60,000 nt of DNA from Nematostella vectensis (taxonomy: Eukaryota > Cnidaria > Anthozoa > Actiniaria > Edwardsiidae). This document shows, one piece after another, positions 21,089 through 36,059 of the stretch. Within the stretch, counting starts at the first letter, position 1; the number at the start of each line of letters is the position of its first letter. Under the pieces are notes generated by a model that saw nothing but the letters and a program-made list of their open reading frames with translations, was not told the origin of the DNA and did no database searches. The position numbers and the translations under genes are program-made. The stretch is taken from positions 5,316,627-5,376,626 of the forward strand of contig NC_064048.1 of NCBI RefSeq assembly GCF_932526225.1. The letters are read 5' to 3'.

Positions 21089-22089
21089 TAAATAAAGTGT
21101 AATATACACTTTATTTTCTTCTCCAACTTTAGACAAATAATATCACCTTATACTCAGGGTTATCACACTACTAATATTCTTGATTCCAAAATGATCGTAA
21201 ATTGCCACACTATTTCAGCTCCGATTGTTCACTTGTTTGCTTTCCAGCCGACTAGATAGAAAGAATGTTTTTGTCTTTTTGCCATCAATTGTCAGTCCAC
21301 TTAAGGACTGCCGATACAAAAGACGACCCATTAGAAGGCAAGAATGTTTCGGAAAGAGAAAGGTGTGTTTACAACAGCACTCGTCCTCGCTAGACCGTAA
21401 AACGTTGAATTTCACTTCGTGATTTGGTGGAGGAAATCTACGTATTTTCACGTGTGACTTTTGAATTCCCTTATCAATTTCATTGGTTTCTACCGTTGCC
21501 GTCCTCGCTGCCATATTTGTATCTTAAAGTCCCTAGTGATTTGATGGAAACATCAACGTTAGACTTTTGTTGTTTTGCAAGTGTCAGGAACGTTTTTCGT
21601 CCCATGTGTAATATACACTTTATTTTCTTTTCCAACTTTAGACAAATAATATCACCTTATACTCAGGGTTATCACACTACTAATATTCTTGATTCTAAAA
21701 TGAAAGTGAATTGCAACACTATTTGAGCTCCTATTGCTCACTTGTTTGCTTAATAGCCGACAAGATAGAAAGAATGTTTTTGTCTTTTTGCCATCAATCT
21801 TATCAGTCCACTTAAGAACTGCCGATCCATAAGGAGGCAAGAATAGTCCGAATATATTTGTTACCGCCCCTTCTTTCGAGAAAGATCGATAATTCGAAAT
21901 TTGTTAACCAAAGTCCGCTCGTTTTGGAGGGCTTTTAGTTAAATGGGTATTGCAATTTTTAAGTCTTATCTGTTCAGCGAGAGAAAACTCGCACTAGTTA
22001 TCTGATTTGACTGTTTGCTTATTTTTTTGTGTGTCATGTTTCAATTGTCTTCACTGCAGCATGACTAATAGAAACTTTCAGCTTTGCGT

Positions 22090-22179
22090 GCATATATAAG
22101 CCCCTACATAAGAAGACTTTGACATTCTGCCTCAACACACAGAACCCCGAGATCCAAACGCAAGATAGAAAATAGATAA
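22090..22179 (+). pseudogene. Promoter/exon-1 copy 2, splice donor mutated
   Basis: Same leader as 27,970 with AT in place of the GT donor. Confidence 0.65.
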
Positions 22180-23832
22180 GTGCACAAATTTGTCAGCTCT
22201 GAGAATAATATTCAATTCATGAAGTTTTATTAAGCAATTTTCTAGTTTTAACGGGATTCACTAATAGGATTTACTAATATCCTTGATTCCAGAATATCGT
22301 CAGTTACTACTTTGTTTAAGCTCCGATATCTCACTTGTTTGTTTCAAGCCGACTGCGAAAGATGACTAATGCCCTTGTCGTTTCTCCAAAATTAGCCCAC
22401 TGAAGAACTGCCGACACAAAGAAGACCCATAATAGGTCCTTCGTATTTGTTACAATTGACTGCTTTCGAAAAAGGTCACGCACTCTTGTTTACAGAAGGA
22501 TCAATAATTTAAATTGCAAATCCAAGTTAGTTCGATTTGGGGGATTTTAGTTGACGGGAATGGATTTGTTTTATTAAAATTCCCGAGTATCATGATTTAA
22601 TTTCCCAGACCCTGTCTTATTCATGTTCGAGCGAAAACACGCACTTGTTTGAATTTGTGAGCGAGAGAGACACTTAAGCGCTGTCCGGTCAACTCCAAAA
22701 CAGTTTCAATGAAAATTCCTAGAATTTATTCTCTGGAATAGACAGAAATTATCCGAAAAATTTATTTCCACAATAAAAAAAAAAAGAAAAAGGTGAGTTT
22801 ACACTCCAACCGTTCCCGTTGGAGTGTAAACTAAATAAAGTGTAATATACACTTTATTTTCTTCTCCAACTTTAGACAAATAATATCACCTTATACTCAG
22901 GGTTATCACACTACTAATATTCTTGATTCCAAAATGATCGTAAATTGCCACACTATTTCAGCTCCGATTGTTCACTTGTTTGCTTTCCAGCCGACTAGAT
23001 AGAAAGAATGTTTTTGTCTTTTTGCCATCAATTGTCAGTCCACTTAAGGACTGCCGATACAAAAGACGACCCATTAGAAGGCAAGAATGTTTCGGAAAGA
23101 GAAAGGTGTGTTTACAACAGCACTCGTCCTCGCTAGACCGTAAAACGTTGAATTTCACTTCGTGATTTGGTGGAGGAAATCTACGTATTTTCACGTGTGA
23201 CTTTTGAATTCCCTTATCAATTTCATTGGTTTCTACCATTGCCGTCCTCGCTGCCATATTTGTATCTTAAAGTCCCTAGTGATTTGATGGAAACATCAAC
23301 GTTAGACTTTTGTTGTTTTGCAAGTGTCAGGAACGTTTTTCGTCCCATGTGTAATATACACTTTATTTTCTTTTCCAACTTTAGACAAATAATATCACCT
23401 TATACTCAGGGTTATCACACTACTAATATTCTTGATTCTAAAATGAAAGTGAATTGCAACACTATTTGAGCTCCTATTGCTCACTTGTTTGCTTAATAGC
23501 CGACAAGATAGAAAGAATGTTTTTGTCTTTTTGCCATCAATCTTATCAGTCCACTTAAGAACTGCCGATCCATAAGGAGGCAAGAATAGTCCGAATATAT
23601 TTGTTACCGCCCCTTCTTTCGAGAAAGATCGATAATTCGAAATTTGTTAACCAAAGTCCGCTCGTTTTGGAGGGCTTTTAGTTAAATGGGTATTGCAATT
23701 TTTAAGTCTTATCTGTTCAGCGAGAGAAAACTCGCACTAGTTATCTGATTTGACTGTTTGCTTATTTTTTTTTGTGTCATGTTTCAATTGTCTTCACTGC
23801 AGCATGACTAATAGAAACTTTCAGCTTTGCGT

Positions 23833-23922
23833 GCATATATAAGCCCCTACATAAGAAGACTTTGACATTCTGCCTCAACACACAGAACCCCGAGATCCAA
23901 ACGCAAGATAGAAAATAGATAA
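23833..23922 (+). pseudogene. Promoter/exon-1 copy 3, splice donor mutated
   Basis: Same leader as 27,970 with AT in place of the GT donor. Confidence 0.65.
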
Positions 23923-24784
23923 GTGCACAAATTTGTCAGCTCTGAGAATAATATTCAATTCATGAAGTTTTATTAAGCAATTTTCTAGTTTTAACGGGAT
24001 TCACTAATAGGATTTACTAATATCCTTGATTCCAGAATATCGTCAGTTACTACTTTGTTTAAGCTCCGATATCTCACTTGTTTGTTTCAAGCCGACTGCG
24101 AAAGATGACTAATGCCCTTGTCGTTTCTCCAAAATTAGCCCACTGAAGAACTGCCGACACAAAGAAGACCCATAATAGGTCCTTCGTATTTGTTACAATT
24201 GACTGCTTTCGAAAAAGGTCACGCACTCTTGTTTACAGAAGGATCAATAATTCAAATTGCAAATCCAAGTTAGTTCGATTTGGGGGATTTTAGTTGACGG
24301 GAATGGATTTGTTTTAATAAAATTCCCGAGTATCATGATTTAATTTCCCAGACCCTGTCTTATTCATGTTCGAGCGAAAACACGCACTTGTTTGAATTTG
24401 TGAGCGAGAGAGACACTTAAGCGCTGTCCGGTCAACTCCAAAACAGTTTCAATGAAAATTCCTAGAATTTATCCTCTGGAATAGACAAAAATTATCCGAA
24501 AAATTTATTACCACAATAAAAAAAAAGAAAAAGGTGAGTTTACACTCCAACCGTTCCCGTCCTCGCTTGACCGTAAAACGGTGAAATTCACTTTGTTGAT
24601 TGGCGGAAAACCGTTTTAAAATCTACGCATTTTCATGTGCGGCTTTTGAATCCCTTATCAATTTCATTGATTTTTAGCGTCGCCCTCCTCGTTGCCATGT
24701 TTTGTTGTAGCGTTTGTTCGTGACATGTACAACTAGATGACAAATAACAAGCTCAAATTGAATAAAGAATAGACTGAGCTTCTT

Positions 24785-25305
24785 ATTCTTAGTGCTAACC
24801 ATCGTCCGCCCCCGGCAGTACAACTACTCAATGTTTCTGGTAAAAATATTCTACCGACATCCTCTGCAAGGAAAATTGGGGTTATTTTTTACAAAAGCAT
24901 GTCCCTTGAAGAGCAAGTTACAAATACCTGCGGAGTGTGCTTTTTCCATTTAAGAAACATAAAATTCGTGACTGTTTTTCCGTGTCGGACACAGAAACTC
25001 TAATACATGCTTTTATAACGTGTAAATTAAATAATTGCAACCCATTGCCATTTGGAGTACCAAAATGTTTAATTGATCGCCTTCAAAATGTCCAAAATGC
25101 CGCAGCGCCTCCTATCATCCGTATTAGAAAACCTGAAGACATCACACCTGACAGCTCCTCTGGCTTCCCATGACACAACGCATTTATTTTAAACTTTTAT
25201 TTCTTACTTACAAAGCGATAAATGTCCTAGCACCAAACTACATTACAAAAATGCTGGAGCCATATAAACCCACTAGAAGCCTCAGATCTGTCCAAAAAAC
25301 GTATT
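24785..25305 (+). mobile_element. Second copy of the LINE fragment, inside the array
   Basis: Near-identical to 5,700-6,290 but without the internal duplicated stretch, with the same frame breaks and the same RLQNVQNAAA and ITP motifs. The shared breaks show that this copy and the one at 5,700 descend from one already dead fragment that was duplicated together with its flanks. Confidence 0.65.
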
Positions 25306-26227
25306 GAATCAATATCCTTGATTCCAAAATGATCGTGAATTGCCACACTATTTCAGCTCCGATTGTTCACTTGTTTGCTTTCCAGCCGACTAGATAGAAA
25401 GAATGTTTTTGTCTTTTTGCCATCAATTGTCAGTCCACTTAAGGACTGCCGATACAAAAGACGACCCATTAGAAGGCAAGAATGTTTCGGAAAGAGAAAG
25501 GTGTGTTTACAACAGCACTCGTCCTCGCTAGACCGTAAAACGTTGAATTTCACTCCGTGATTTGGTGGAGGAAATCTACGTATTTTCACGTGTGACTTTT
25601 AAATTCCCTTATCAATTTCATTGGTTTCTACCGTTGCCGTCCTCGCTGCCATATTTGTATCTTAAAGTCCCTAGTGATTTGATGGAAACATCAACGTTAG
25701 ACTTTTGTTGTTTTGCAAGTGTCAGGAACGTTTTTCGTCCCATGTGTAATATACACTTTATTTTCTTCTCCAACTTTAGACAAATAATATCACCTTATAC
25801 TCAGGGTTATCACACTACTAATATTCTTGATTCTAAAATGAAAGTGAATTGCAACACTATTTGAGCTCCTATTGCTCACTTGTTTGCTTAATAGCCGACA
25901 AGATAGAAAGAATGTTTTTGTCTTTTTGCCATCAATCTTATCAGTCCACTTAAGAACTGCCGATCCATAAGGAGGCAAGAATAGTCCGAATATATTTGTT
26001 ACCGCCCCTTCTTTCGAGAAAGATCGATAATTCGAAATTTGTTAACCAAAGTCCGCTCGTTTTGGAGGGCTTTTAGTTAAATGGGTATTGCAATTTTTAA
26101 GTCTTATCTGTTCAGCGAGAGAAAACTCGCACTAGTTATCTGATTTGACTGTTTGCTTATTTTTTTTTGTGTCATGTTTCAATTGTCTTCACTGCAGCAT
26201 GACTAATAGAAACTTTCAGCTTTGCGT

Positions 26228-26317
26228 GCATATATAAGCCCCTACATAAGAAGACTTTGACATTCTGCCTCAACACACAGAACCCCGAGATCCAAACGCA
26301 AGATAGAAAATAGATAA
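26228..26317 (+). pseudogene. Promoter/exon-1 copy 4, splice donor mutated
   Basis: Same leader as 27,970 with AT in place of the GT donor. Confidence 0.65.
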
Positions 26318-28002
26318 GTGCACAAATTTGTCAGCTCTGAGAATAATATTCAATTCATGAAGTTTTATTAAGCAATTTTCTAGTTTTAACGGGATTCACT
26401 AATAGGATTTACTAATATCCTTGATTCCAGAATATCGTCAGTTACTACTTTGTTTAAGCTCCGATATCTCACTTGTTTGTTTCAAGCCGACTGCGAAAGA
26501 TGACTAATGCCCTTGTCGTTTCTCCAAAATTAGCCCACTGAAGAACTGCCGACACAAAGAAGACCCATAATAGGTCCTTTGTATTTGTTACAATTGACTG
26601 CTTTCGAAAAAGGTCACGCACTCTTGTTTACAGAAGGATCAATAATTCAAATTGCAAATCCAAGTTAGTTCGATTTGGGGGATTTTAGTTGACGGGAATG
26701 GATTTGTTTTAATAAAATTCCCGAGTATCATGATTTAATTTCCCAGACCCTGTCTTATTCATGTTCGAGCGAAAACACGCACTTGTTTGAATTTGTGAGC
26801 GAGAGAGACACTTAAGCGCTGTCCGGTCAACTCCAAAACAGTTTCAATGAAAATTCCTAGAATTTATCCTCTGGAATAGACAGAAATTATCCGAAAAATT
26901 TATTTCCACAATAAAAAAAAAAGAAAAAGGTGAGTTTACACTCCAACCGTTCCCGTTGGAGTGTAAACTAAATAAAGTGTAATATACACTTTATTTTCTT
27001 CTCCAACTTCAGACAAATAATATCACCTTATACTCAGGGTTATCACACTACTAATATTCTTGATTCCAAAATGATCGTAAATTGCCACACTATTTCAGCT
27101 CCGATTGTTCACTTGTTTGCTTTCCAGCCGACTAGATAGAAAGAATGTTTTTGTCTTTTTGCCATCAATTGTCAGTCCACTTAAGGACTGCCGATACAAA
27201 AGACGACCCATTAGAAGGCAAGAATGTTTCGGAAAGAGAAAGGTGTGTTTACAACAGCACTCGTCCTCGCTAGACCGTAAAACGTTGAATTTCACTTCGT
27301 GACTTGGTGGAGGAAATCTACGTATTTTCACGTGTGACTTTTGAATTCCCTTATCAATTTCATTGGTTTCTACCGTTGCCGTCCTCGCTGCCATATTTGT
27401 ATCTTAAAGTCCCTAGTGATTTGATGGAAACATCAACGTTAGACTTTTGTTGTTTTGCAAGTGTCAGGAACGTTTTTCGTCCCATGTGTAATATACACTT
27501 TATTTTCTTCTCCAACTTTAGACAAATAATATCACCTTATACTCAGGGTTATCACACTACTAATATTCTTGATGCTAAAATGAAAGTGAATTGCAACACT
27601 ATTTGAGCTCTTATTGCTCACTTGTTTGCTTTCCAGCCGACTAGATAGAAAGAATGTTTTTGTCTTTTTGCCGTCAATATTATCAGTCCACTTAAGGACT
27701 GCCGATCCATAAGGAGGCAAGAATAGTCCGGAAATATTTGTTACCGCCCCTTCTTTCGAGAAAGATCGATAATTCGAAATTTGTTAACCAAAGTCCGCTC
27801 GTTTTGGAGGGTTTTTAGTTAAATGCTTATTGAAATTTTTAAGTCTTATCTGTACAGCGCGAGAAAACTCGCACTAGTTTTCTGATTTGACTGTTTGCTT
27901 AATTTGTTTTGTGTCATGTTTCACTTGTCTTCACTGCAGCATGACTAATAGAAACTTTCAGCTTTGCGTGCATATATAAGCCCCTACATAAGAAGACTTT
28001 GA

Positions 28003-31333
<3,331 letters not shown>

Positions 31334-31339
31334 CGAGAT

Positions 31340-32102
31340 GTTTTGTAAACAGCCTTCAAGTTGTTTTCTATTTTGTACAACTAAACTCTTGGCAATTAAC
31401 GTGCAAGTAGGTAGTTATGGTAGGTTGGGTAGCGGAAAATCGAATTGTTTTTTATTATCCTGTTAAGCCTGAACAGTGTTTTGTTATCCTGATCAGAAGA
31501 ATAACTTTTACAAGTTCCAGCAAGAGGTATAAAGGGTTTAGATTTTGGACAAATCTGCTGGTGCATCGGGATCAGTAGAGCAGCCTGTTTTGGTTGTCAC
31601 GCCCGATTGGTCTTGTCTCCTTTTTTTACGTTCACATACATACCAAGGTACACACAAAACGGTTGGAACACAGAACTGAATGCTATTTTTACATGCCGTT
31701 TAAATTGTGCTGGCGTTCGCATGTCATGATGCATAAATGATAGGAAGCCTACTCAGCCATAGCAATAAAACAAAAGGCACGCGGAATGTCGTACGCTCCC
31801 TTTTGTCCAAGTCAAGCACACGGCATGCATGAGACTCAGCGACGGCCGGATGTGTGGCGAGGCGTCTCTTTCGAAATTGCAAACATACTCTATGCATTAC
31901 TGCATTACTTCAAATAGAACCAGTCTATTAAATACTACTAAATAATTATTTTCCCGTCGTAGCAATAAATAATCTCCTTTTATCTTAAAATATGATAACA
32001 CTGATTTTTCATTTTGAGTTTCTGGGACGTGTCATCTGCGATCGAGTTGCATTCACTTGCTTGAACCTGAGACAAAAGTATATGTTAGAATTTGAATACT
32101 AA
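31340..32102. other. Non-coding, nothing recognised
   Basis: AT-rich sequence downstream of the peptide gene with no supported exon. Confidence 0.4.
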
Positions 32103-32242
32103 GGCTAAGTTTAAACGTCGTATTATCCACGAGCCGTATTCAATGCAATTGCACAAATGAGTCGAGTCGATTGCTTCATCTTCGTTTGCATGCATTTGCA
32201 TTGAATACGGCTCATGGATAATACGACATTTGAACTTAGGCT
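32103..32242. mobile_element. Short MITE with ~50-bp terminal inverted repeats
   Basis: The arms GTCGTATTATCCACGAGCCG and its near complement enclose a small spacer; the arms extend outward to CTAAGTTTAAA / TTTGAACTTAG. A related element with the same TIR is at 44,790-44,901. There is no coding capacity, so it is non-autonomous. Confidence 0.7.
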
Positions 32243-33334
32243 ACGTGAGAAAAAGGTAAATGATGTGGTGATGTCGTGATGCCGTGGTATAAAAAGCTGC
32301 TTTCCAGGGAAACGTTGGCTAATTTGTCGCGCAACATTCGTTGAGTAAGGATCAAATTCAAGATGGCGGCCCGAGTCAACCACGAAGAAGGGAGAGGTTT
32401 CAAAAGGCTTCCTGATGAAAAATGTGTAACAAAGGAAACTCAGTAAAAATAAAGCTTGGAAACACTCTAGTTTACGCAAATAAAAACGTGCAAATGCATG
32501 AACGGGAAACAGCAATTAATAATGTCAGGATTTTATTTATTTTTTACTCGTGGATATATAGAGTTCTTATTAGTTTACAATTATGAATGTGAGTTAGTGT
32601 GCAAGGCACTGATAATGGTACCACGGGCCTCCGTCCATTGAAGTTTTTTGCGCCATAAAACAAATTAAAGACAGGACCACCTTAACATCCTATCCGAGAG
32701 GACAAGGTATTCACGAATCCCGACTGTCACCATCATTATTTGCCATCTGTGCCATTAACACACCACTACCACGATTATCCTCACGTACAGGGTGCAGACA
32801 GTTCCGCCGCACCTAGATCGCCAAAGCCGTCTTTTTCTTTTGATTATCAGCAAAAAAAATCCTTAGGATATGTAAGTCTTCGCATTACCCTCAGCAATTC
32901 CTCCGCGCCTGAAGTGCTTCCAAGAAATCACTCGCCTACCTTTACAACTGCGGTTACATTTTTTCTTTTGTCGTAATCTTGGACAGGGTCTGCCTCTGCC
33001 CCGACTTTTCCGCAGAATTTGCCTCGTTCTGATCATCCTGCCTTTACAATCACGACTACACGTGGACCAAACGGACCATGACGTGACGACACAGTCTAAA
33101 GCTGATGGCGTGAAAACAGAAGTGTGTTATACAGAGCTTAAAACGATCTCTCGCCAAACAAAAGACATAGCTTTTATACAGGGGCGTGAACTAGACTGGG
33201 GCCTGAACTAGAATGCGAAAAAGGCTCTCAAAAAGCGCCCCGGAAAAGCCCCCGGGAAAACCGTTATATTGGACATAACTCTCGGCTCCGGAATCTGGTC
33301 TCTGTCGCAACTGTTTTTTTTTTTTTTTCGCGCA
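32243..33334. other. Non-coding stretch with a reversed SINE piece
   Basis: 32,565-32,640 is the inverted partial SINE copy. A short ATG frame at 32,364 (MAARVNHEEGRGFKRLP) ends after 27 codons and has no supported continuation. Nothing else was recognised. Confidence 0.4.
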
Positions 33335-34556
33335 ACTAAGGGGTCGTCCAAACTAACACGGACTCAAAAGTATCCGGATTCGTTTCGCCGAAAACGCATC
33401 ACTTGATTCGCGTCCACACTATCGTTTTCGCAGCGTGTTCGCCCGGATACAGCCGTCCACACTAACACGGATTCAAACGTTTGAAAACGCTGAAAGGTAC
33501 AGGGTGAAGTCATTTTAATGATATGCGCATGCTCAAAGCAGCGCGCGCCTGCGATATGACGCCACACTACGGACAAAAGTATACGGATTCATTTTGATTC
33601 ACTTTTGACAGCGTTTTCAAAAGTATCCTGATTCGCTGGATCAAGCGCGCGTGTTAGTGTGATGGACGGAAGGCCTAAACATATCAAAAAGTCTACGGAT
33701 TCAAACGAATCCGTGTTAGTGTGGACGGAAGGCCTAAACATATCAAAAAGTCTACGGATTCAAACGAATGCGTGTTAGTGTGGATGAAAGGCCTAAACAT
33801 ATCAAAAAGTCTACGGATTCAAACGAATGCGTGTTAGTGTGGATGAAAGGCCTAAACATATCAAAAAGTCTACGGATTCAAACGAATGCGTGTTAGTGTG
33901 GATGGAAGGCCTAAACATATCAAGAAGTCTACGGATTCAAACGAATGCGTGTTAGTGTGGATGGAAGGCCTAAACATATCAAAAAGTCTACGGATTCAAA
34001 CGAATCCGTGTTAGTGTGGACGGAAGGCCTAAACATATCAAGAAGTCTACGGATTCAAACGAATGCGTGTTAGTGTGGATGGAAGGCCTAAACATATCAA
34101 AAAGTCTACGGATTCAAACGAATGCGTGTTAGTGTGGATGGAAGGCCTAAACATATCAAAAAGTCTACGGATTCAAACGAATGCGTGTTAGTGTGGATGG
34201 AAGGCCTAAACATATCAAAAAGTCTACGGATTCAAACGAATGCGCGTTAGTGTGGATGGAAGGCCTAAACATATCAAAAAGTCTACGGATTCAAACGAAT
34301 GCGCGTTAGTGTGGATGGAAGGCCTAAACATATCAAAAAGTCTACGGATTCAAACGAATGCGTGTTAGTGTGGATGGAAGGCCTAAACATATCAAAAAGT
34401 CTACGGATTCAAACGAATGCGTGTTAGTGTGGATGGAAGGCCTAAACATATCAAAAAGTCTACGGATTCAAACGAATGCGTGTTAGTGTGGACGGAAGGC
34501 CTAAACATATCAAAAAGTCTACGGATTCAAACGAATGCGTGTTAGTGTGGACTAAG
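33335..34556. mobile_element. Foldback/MITE with an internal 59-bp tandem array
   Basis: The outer ends are complementary: GTCCAAACTAACACGG at about 33,345 and CCGTGTTAGTGTGGAC-like at about 34,540. Inside, from about 33,600, a 59-bp unit (core AAGTCTACGGATTCAAACGA) repeats about 16 times with only single-base differences. The unit itself ends in the TIR motif CGTGTTAGTGTGGA, so the array probably grew by repeated copying of the right terminus. Confidence 0.8.
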
Positions 34557-34786
34557 CTCGGCTTTTCCGTCTTTCACGCAACTAGCGGCTGTTGAACACA
34601 CCAACACGCAATTGATATATGATTTTTTTCGGGAGCCATGATGGTCGTATCATTTTGATCTTTAGTGAAACAAAAACTTCTGTAACTGCACAGAAATATG
34701 ATCGCAATGTTATAATCATACTGGCTATCAGATATATGAGATAAAAACGACAGTATTAAAACAATGTTTATATAAATACGTCTCAC

Positions 34787-36010
34787 CTTGTGATTGGTCC
34801 CCCTGACGGCATGGAGAAAGTTTACATTTCCTTTTCTTGACTAATGAAGGACACGTCATCCCGGAGAGAGATGATTGGCGGATGATACGACGCGTGCGTA
34901 CTTTGCGTCCAACACCACAGGAACCCCGACATGAGCTCCATGCTGACCACGGGGTAACTTCACACTTTTTCGTGCCTGTCCATAGAAAAAAGTGAGGTTT
35001 CTGTTTTAAAAGGGCACTTGCACGGCTAAAGTGTGATTTTAGTGTTATTTCAGCAACCTCAAAAACAATCCAAATCATGCGGAATTATAAAAATAATTAA
35101 TCGTGGTTTATTAAATGATATTTGATCTTTCAGATAAATACAATATTGTGGTTTGAACGCCTCAAATCGCCTCACATCGATGGAAGTGGATTGAAAATAG
35201 TACTTTGAAGTTTCAGAACAGGCTGTACCTTTACTCAAACCTTGAATGGCATGAAATCGTACGGAAGTTGTATTTTGATATGCAAAGTCGCGGTAACAAA
35301 AATAACCAAGCTAAACTTAACTTGACATGATTGTTAAAGGTACAGTCCGCTGACTACTTACTTGAACATCGCTGGCGTGCACATGGCCTGTGCTCATAAA
35401 GATTAGGACAGGGAATCCCGTCATGCTCTGGGACCCTGATTATATCACGTCCTCTTATTTGCTCCCCAACACCACACGTGACTGAGCATGACGTCCACTT
35501 GGACCAATGAGTCAGCTGACAATCGATACGAGCTGATTGATAAAAAAAAACGATTTTAAGGCCTAGCTGACGTAGGTCACAATTAAAAGGCAACTTTTTT
35601 CTAACTTGAATACACAATTGATGGCACAATTTCTTTTCATTGACTCCTTTGTCTGCGATTTTGCAATCGGTAGTTTACTCGTTTAGCGAAAAATGGAAGT
35701 CTTAAAACTATTTTTCAAAGGGTTTTTTTGCATGCAAATTTGCGTCCAAATTCAATTACTAAACAAACTTTTCTAAAATATGTGACAATTAGTACTGCGC
35801 ATGCGCAATAGATCACATCGAAACCTTTTAAAAATATAGTAACGGTTTTCCTAGAAGCGTAAAAAAACAGATGTACTTGTAAAGTTGATAAATAAGTTGT
35901 AATTCCGCCACATTTATTGTTTCGAACTAGATAATATTTTAAGATGTAGTATCCCACATGAGACAAATCTCTTATAGCAGTAAGGGGACTTGGTCCGTCC
36001 GTGGTCCTTG

Positions 36011-36059
<49 letters not shown>

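Noticed and set aside
21215-27720. Repeated small frames on both strands in the array (starts MFTCLLSSRLDRK, MVEEIYVFSRV, MAARTATVE)
   Set aside because: They overlap on opposite strands, lack splice context and simply follow the repeat unit; they also occur at 6,330-6,840.
33600-34556. Regular 59-bp repeats resembling a CRISPR array
   Set aside because: Units are contiguous without unique spacers and lie in a eukaryotic MITE.
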